Shown piece by piece: positions 22,072 to 64,000 of a DNA stretch of 64,000 bases. This stretch comes from Serripes groenlandicus (Eukaryota > Mollusca > Bivalvia > Cardiida > Cardiidae). Below the pieces are notes generated by a model that was not told the origin of the DNA, did not search any database, and saw only the letters and a program-made list of their open reading frames with translations. The stretch is from contig JASEVX010000007.1 in the NCBI GenBank assembly GCA_031761405.1, forward strand, positions 38,244,734 through 38,308,733. The letters are read 5' to 3'. Position numbers and translations under genes: made by a program. Within the stretch, counting starts at the first letter, position 1; each line of letters starts with the position of its first letter.

Positions 22072-22160
22072 CGCGAAACCGCCTTTTGAATGACGTACCA
22101 TCATATTTTAATGACGTCATTGAAATATGATGGTATGTCATTCAAGATGCTTTTCGCGAG
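22072..22160. repeat. ~90-bp near-perfect hairpin
   Basis: TTTTGAATGACGTACCATCA and its partner TGATGGTATGTCATTCAAGA flank a TAATGACGTCATTG centre, and the outer arms TTTCGCGAAA.. / ..TTTTCGCGAGA also pair. It could be a small palindromic element or fold strongly as RNA. Confidence 0.75.
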
Positions 22161-22258
22161 ATATTAATTACCGTATTAAGTACCGTATTTGTCTTTGCCC
22201 AATACGGATATTTAATCCGTCGTGATGTATAAATTGCGCGTGATGTGTTGCCTGTATT

Positions 22259-22489
22259 TCGAGGGCTTGGCTAGAAACGGTTGTAACTCAAAACCTATTT
22301 CGAAACCCCTGGATTAGGGGCAATTTTGACCCTTTTGTTATCAATGCAAATGTAGGTGCCATTGCTCAGAACGAGCAATGGCACCTAAATTTCCATTGTT
22401 TACCAAGAAAAATGATTTAACGATTATAAAGACTTTATGGCGAGGTAATTAACCTTGGTAGTTACAACCGTTTCACGCCAAGCCCTCGA
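22259..22489. mobile_element. 231-bp inverted-repeat MITE next to cellulase stop
   Basis: Ends TCGAGGGCTTGGC..GAAACGGTTG and its inverse CAACCGTTTCACGCC..GCCCTCGA. The interior has a hairpin GGTGCCATTGCTCAGAACGA / GCAATGGCACC. A second copy is at 36875-37122. Here it sits about 30 bp past the cellulase stop and would be in the 3' UTR. Confidence 0.88.
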
Positions 22490-22521
22490 TTTGCTCTAGA
22501 AAATGCTCCGCTATAATAATA

Positions 22522-35738
<13,217 letters not shown>

Positions 35739-35847
35739 TTGAGTCGAGTTATATTGGTGAACCAGCAATAAATCCTTAAAAATTGATACGAATTGATGAA
35801 TGACATGCCGATTTACTATTTAATCGTACACAATCGTGGCCCGGCGG

Positions 35848-35960
35848 TCTAGTGGTTAACTCGCTGGACTGTAAATGACTCTAACTCAACTAGAGGTCCT
35901 TTCCACGAAAAAGTGCATCTTTTGTATCGGTGCTATACACAGAGCACGTTAAACAAGAAA
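35848..35960 (+). other. tRNA-like SINE relic upstream of the cellulase gene
   Basis: GGCCCGGCGGTCTAGTGGTT + AACTCGCTGGACTGTAAATG has an A box and an Asp/Tyr-like anticodon arm. It is followed by ATACACAGAGCACGTTAAAC. The B box is weak. Confidence 0.5.
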
Positions 35961-36409
35961 TATCTTAAACAAAGATAAACGGCGATAATAATCAAAACAA
36001 TCAGTAATTTTCCATGAATTCTAAAATTTGCGCAACAATCAGCTTCAGTTTCTATAAATATATTATCAAGGCCGAGAATACGCCACATGACTTGAGATTA
36101 CACGAGGCTTCCAGAGGTGTATAAGTTTCAATTGAAGATATATAACTGAAAACTTATCATGTTTCAAAAATAATTAATATTTTAAGCATTATATTTCCTA
36201 CATTTTCACTGATTTATTTCACTGAAATTTATTTCTTAATGAAAACAATTAAAAGTTAGTATGCAGAACATTTCATTTTAAAACTAAATCTTATTAGTGC
36301 CTCTCGTAGGATCTCCAACTTAACTATGAACAAATCAAAACGTTTCATTTCCTTTATTTCTTCGACATTATTCATTAAATACAACATTTGATTGGTCTAC
36401 AATCTAGAT

Positions 36410-36660
36410 CATTTGTTTAACATCTAGGTCAAAACTGAGGTTAAACAGCTATCGCCGAAAAACCAAGTGGTCTTTTCGGAAAAAGCTAGGTTATCGTACC
36501 AGGATTCCCTTGTATTTAACTGTGTCTCTTGAGCTTATCTGCACCTGTCATATTCCTGTTCATGATATTGTGTACACTATCAAATGGGCCTATATAAGCT
36601 CAAAAGTTTATGCTCAATCAGATCAATTGGTCTCTATAATTACACATACTTACTTTACAA
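36410..36660. repeat. Dispersed repeat paired with 9985-10235
   Basis: Ordered blocks TCGGAAAAAGCTAGGTTATC, AACTGTGTCTCTTGAGCTTA and CAATTGGTCTCTATAATTAC match the 10-kb copy. Confidence 0.7.
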
Positions 36661-36669
36661 GATAAGAAA

Positions 36670-37215
36670 GATATTAGACAAACATCTCTATGCAAGATGG
36701 ATATCTCTAAAAAATATGGAGATATAATTCTTTAAAGATGTAAGTATATATCTCTCTAACTAAGAAAGATATCATACTTAATTTTAAAGATATATCTCAT
36801 ACATAGAGATTTATTTCTTTAATTTTAAGAGATGTCTCTATCTTTGAGGGAAATGTACTTAACCTTAGAATATATCGAGGGCTTGGCGTGAAACGGTTGT
36901 AACTTAAAACCTATTTTGAAAACCCTCGTTTAGGGGCAATTTTGACCCTTTTGTAAACAATGCAAATTTAGGTGCCATTGCTCAGAACGAGCAATGGCAC
37001 CTAAATTTACATTGTTTACCAAGAAAAGTGATTTAACGCTTATAAAGACTTTATGGCGAGGTGATTAACCTTGGTAAAAAAATACCAATTTTAGATACAA
37101 CCGTTTCACGCCAAGCCCTCGATATCCAATTACTTTAGAAAGACATCTCTCTCAGTTAGATAGGTATCACTTTAAAAGTGTGAGATATATCTCTATCAAG
37201 AGATAGTTAATTTAC
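36670..37215. repeat. AGATATATCTC-rich palindromic tract, interrupted by a MITE
   Basis: Many self-complementary words (AGATATATCTCATACATAGAG, shortened here to AGATATATCTC; AGATGTCTCTATCTTT; AGATATCAT) occur on both sides of the MITE at 36875-37122. They look like one inverted-repeat element that was later interrupted. Confidence 0.65.
36875..37122. mobile_element. Inverted-repeat MITE, second copy of the 22259 family
   Basis: TCGAGGGCTTGGCGTGAAAC ... GTTTCACGCCAAGCCCTCGA: perfect terminal arms, with the same internal GGTGCCATTGCTCAGAACGA hairpin. Confidence 0.9.
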
Positions 37216-38631
37216 AAATAGATAGTAAAAACGGCTTGCTATATGCAAATGCTGGAATAGAAACGTCGAGGTAACCACGACAAACAAATTTACTCACATC
37301 GTAATAGATCTACCAATGACCCGAGATAAGTTACCTTTGTCTATATCAACTCAACTCAACTCCACTCAAATCAAACAATTGTATTAGGCAAGTCGACACT
37401 AGATGTGCCGTTGGCCATATACAAAGATTGAACATGCAAATACAAAAATGTACATCCTCACATACATAAAAAAATCTACAAGGAACCCAAGATAAGTAAC
37501 CTTAGATCATATCAGACCCATGCCAATTCTGGTGTGAAATAATGTACATGTGATGGTCAATGACTGTGTCAATGCTATTTTGTTACAGACGCACATACGC
37601 ATAGACGTACACACAGACACCGCATGCATTTCCATACATAGTGAATCGCAGTTATTTATAGCTCTACTATCGCGATATATATAGTACTCATGTATATAAC
37701 TTCGATTGTGGATCACATACACATTCTAGTGATATGAGCATTTGTGCTAAACAAAAATAACCTATTTTATATATATTACATAGATTGATTGTAATACAAG
37801 GCCCCCAGGTCCAAAATACAAATAGTTAAGGTGGTGGTGTATAATAGAAGTTATGATTGTATTTATATGTATTTATATATATCATATTTATAACATGTAG
37901 AAAGTTTTCTTGAATGGACGTATATATTTTAAACATAAGTGCACACATATACACTTCATAAATGTTACATATGGTCTTTCCGCTTCGTAAACGCCTTCAC
38001 AATAAACTTTGAAATGGCAAAACATGTCAATTTGTGTTTATATCTGACATAACTTTATAGTAGAATTGTGAAAACTAAAAATTATAAGCACATAAGTCAT
38101 TCATCTAATCTGCCTTTGAATGGTCATACAACGGACATAATAAAAGAAAAGGGTTCAAATGTTCGGTGTGTTCGTTTATTTGCAACATTTTAGAAACAAG
38201 AATGAGAAACTGAAGTATTAAATAGAACATTTGGCCTACCTTTAACTCGTAAAGACCTTTTTGACAACTAAAGTCTGCCTATACGACAGTCTATATTAAG
38301 CAAAGATAAAGAGTTGACCTCCCATCAACAGATAACACTATGGAATCGCCTCGTTATAAAAATCACTTTATTTTCTGGATGTGAGCCGGTGCGTTCGCAC
38401 TACCTCGCTGGAGTCATCACCGACCCCCTAAATTTTATGAAAAAATAAATGTATCTTCTGAAAACAAAAACTAGAAATGTAGCCCCACTTGTTTTAAGTC
38501 AATGATGCCAAGTCACTTATAAGATCATTTCTGCCGCGATATGACCTTAGCTGTTGTTAGCTGCATAAAACCCAAAACATACAAACAAAACATACAAACA
38601 AAATGTGTACGTTTGAATGAAACACAAAACA

Positions 38632-38869
38632 CGAGCCGTTCCACGAGAAATCCAACATTATGGACTCTGTGTAATGTATCGACCCAGATCATCCTGCGCA
38701 TTCGGGCCGACACATTCCGTCCTAGGGGGGATAGATGTATAGACTATATAGTAATGATTGATGAATCATAAAATGAACAGGAGGCGAACAGTGTCTGTCA
38801 TGCTTAAGCGGATCTGGGTCGATACTTTAAGCAGAGTCCACAATGTTGGTTTTCCCGTGGGACGGCTCA
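38632..38869. mobile_element. Inverted-repeat MITE, GCCGTTTC family (copy 3)
   Basis: CGAGCCGTTCCACGAGAAAT..CCAACATTATGGACTCTG and inverse CAGAGTCCACAATGTTGGTT..TTCCCGTGGGACGGCTCA, about 238 bp. Confidence 0.9.
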
Positions 38870-39270
38870 CATGTATCTTCGACCTACAATTGGCTTCATT
38901 TACCCATCATATACACGGTTACAGTGGCGATCTAGACGTGTGTGCCCATCAGAATCATCACTGTTCGTCATCTGGTCAGCCAAAATATCCTATAAGCATC
39001 CAAAGTCCTTCTTAGTATGAATTCGTCCAAGCGGAAAGGTATACGTTGGCTTGTTATGAGCTGTATAGATCCAGATCAGCCTGTACATAATCACAGTTTG
39101 ACCAAGATCAGTCGTGTATAAGAATGTTAGAAGCTTCTGTCAACTTGTGTAGACTATTGCAGGAACGTGGATAAGTATCCGTTTCTGATAAGACGGAATA
39201 TATCAGATCAGCAACAAACACTGATTGAAAACAATGTGGTTAATGAAGAAATTGCTCACGATGTACTGTT

Positions 39271-39504
39271 TTAACCCTTCCCCTCATACGACAATTCTGC
39301 AGCAGACGACTTTGAACATATTTTGTCAAAAAAGAGAAAATCTCTATAATTGAATGGATAACCTATGACTAAAAGTGGAAAATATTGTGGCAAAAAGAGA
39401 AATTGGTCGTTTTGAGCAATTTCTTCTTTTGTCACTATTTTTTTCAAAAACCTGTCTGATGCAGAGGCGTCAGAAAGCATCTAGGCCTATATGAGGGAAA
39501 GGGT
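39271..39504 (-). mobile_element. TTAA MITE upstream of QARS (B to A)
   Basis: TTAACCCTTCCCCTCATACG at left. Right end CCTATATGAGGGAAAGGG has lost its TTAA (now TCCA). It lies about 270 bp before the QARS start codon. Confidence 0.88.
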
Positions 39505-39772
39505 CCATGCCGAAACCTCCAACAGGTTTAGGCCTACTCTATATTACTAACTTACCGAACCGCTCAATTACCAAAATTATTATAAAACTCGTCTGCATAT
39601 GTGTGTTATATCATTATGAGATAAGGGGTTAATCACTTGAATACTAAAAACATTTGTCGTGTTTTTTGGGATTGCATAAACTCGTACACTATTTCGCCGA
39701 CCCGTGCCGTTTCGTGTGTATAAATGCGTGCGCAACCGGACACGCATGTACCGGTGTACATGTACATACAAA

Positions 39773-63691
<23,919 letters not shown>

Positions 63692-63717
63692 GTAAGTGTT
63701 ATTCTTAGAAACATCTA

Positions 63718-63937
63718 TATCTTTTCCATATGCAGACAAATTTTGATGCATCTGCAGCAAATCACTTTTGTAAATATTGTGACAAAAGAAGAAATTGCTC
63801 TTCATGAGCATTTTCTCATTTTGTAAATATCATCAGTAAAATCCTTTCATTTAAAGAGAGTTGCCATGTTTTAATATCAATGTTTTCAAAGTCACCTATC
63901 TGCTGCAGATAGATTTGCTTTGTGCGGGAAAAGGTTG
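63718..63937. mobile_element. TTAA MITE, decayed, after exon 18
   Basis: ATCTTTTCCATATGCAGACA..TGATGCATCTGCAGCAAATC left, centre GAAATTGCTCTTCATGAGCA, right TGCTGCAGATAGATTTGCTT..GTGCGGGAAAAGGTTGAAAGGG. Confidence 0.72.
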
Positions 63938-64000
63938 AAAGGGTTGTTTTGTGGCAAAATCCAATAATTTGCATCAGGCCTCCCGAAAACCAATAATTTG

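Larger units (their letters stand above)
17147..22521. other. Intergenic region between lectin 5' end and cellulase 3' end
   Basis: About 5.4 kb. Everything recognised is repetitive: 178-bp TA elements, SINE pieces, five or more decayed TTAA MITEs, a ~90-bp hairpin and a MITE next to the cellulase stop. The lectin promoter should lie just upstream of 17146, but no convincing TATA or initiator element is visible. Frames such as 17112-17465 have no family resemblance. Confidence 0.6.
35739..39772. other. Divergent intergenic region cellulase / QARS
   Basis: About 4 kb between the two start codons. Holds a tRNA-like relic (35848), the dispersed repeat at 36410, an AGATATCTC-rich tract split by a MITE, an AT-rich stretch without recognisable genes (37220-38500), a GCCGTTTC MITE and a TTAA MITE. 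Both promoters must lie here, but no core motif is clear enough to mark. Confidence 0.6.

Overview
This is eukaryotic nuclear DNA. It is AT-rich, the genes are split into short exons by large introns with GT..AG borders, and the introns are full of transposon relics, SINEs and minisatellites. A signal-peptide + CBM2 + GH9 cellulase, a PAN + C-type-lectin secreted protein, and several repeat families that I associate with bivalves together point to a mollusc, most likely a bivalve. The species cannot be fixed from the sequence alone.

Three protein-coding genes can be reconstructed by joining exons. (1) About 0.96-17.15 kb, minus strand: a six-exon gene for a 257-residue secreted protein with a PAN/apple domain followed by a long-form C-type lectin domain. 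(2) 22.52-35.74 kb, minus strand: a complete eleven-exon gene for a 568-residue GH9 endo-beta-1,4-glucanase with an N-terminal CBM2, a short Ser/Thr linker and all expected catalytic residues. (3) 39.77 kb to the window end, plus strand: eighteen exons (701 complete codons) of cytosolic glutaminyl-tRNA synthetase. It runs from the start codon past the HIGH and KMSKS-like motifs into the C-terminal anticodon-binding region, and its 3' end lies outside the window. Genes 2 and 3 are divergent across about 4 kb. The three genes have no obvious pathway in common: one is translational housekeeping, one is digestive secretion and one is a putative secreted recognition protein.

The rest is repeats. 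The dominant one is a ~230-bp TTAA-flanked MITE with CCCTTTCCC-type ends and a strong central hairpin (about 40 full or decayed copies). Its target site and termini match non-autonomous piggyBac-like elements. It is densest inside the QARS introns (44-64 kb). Other families are a second TTAA MITE, a constant 178-bp TA-flanked element, a 1.13-kb hAT-like element with a verified 8-bp target duplication, several hairpin MITEs, tRNA-derived SINEs in both orientations, and a decayed non-LTR reverse transcriptase (2.7-3.9 kb). Tandem arrays include a ~425-bp TGAG microsatellite, a ~1.8-kb array of 29-bp units and a ~1.8-kb array of 39-bp units. Several nested insertions can be read directly because an uninterrupted copy of the host repeat is also in the window.

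All gene models are my manual splicing, made by reading-frame continuity and family similarity. No transcript evidence was available. Most open frames not listed are chance frames in introns or repeats.
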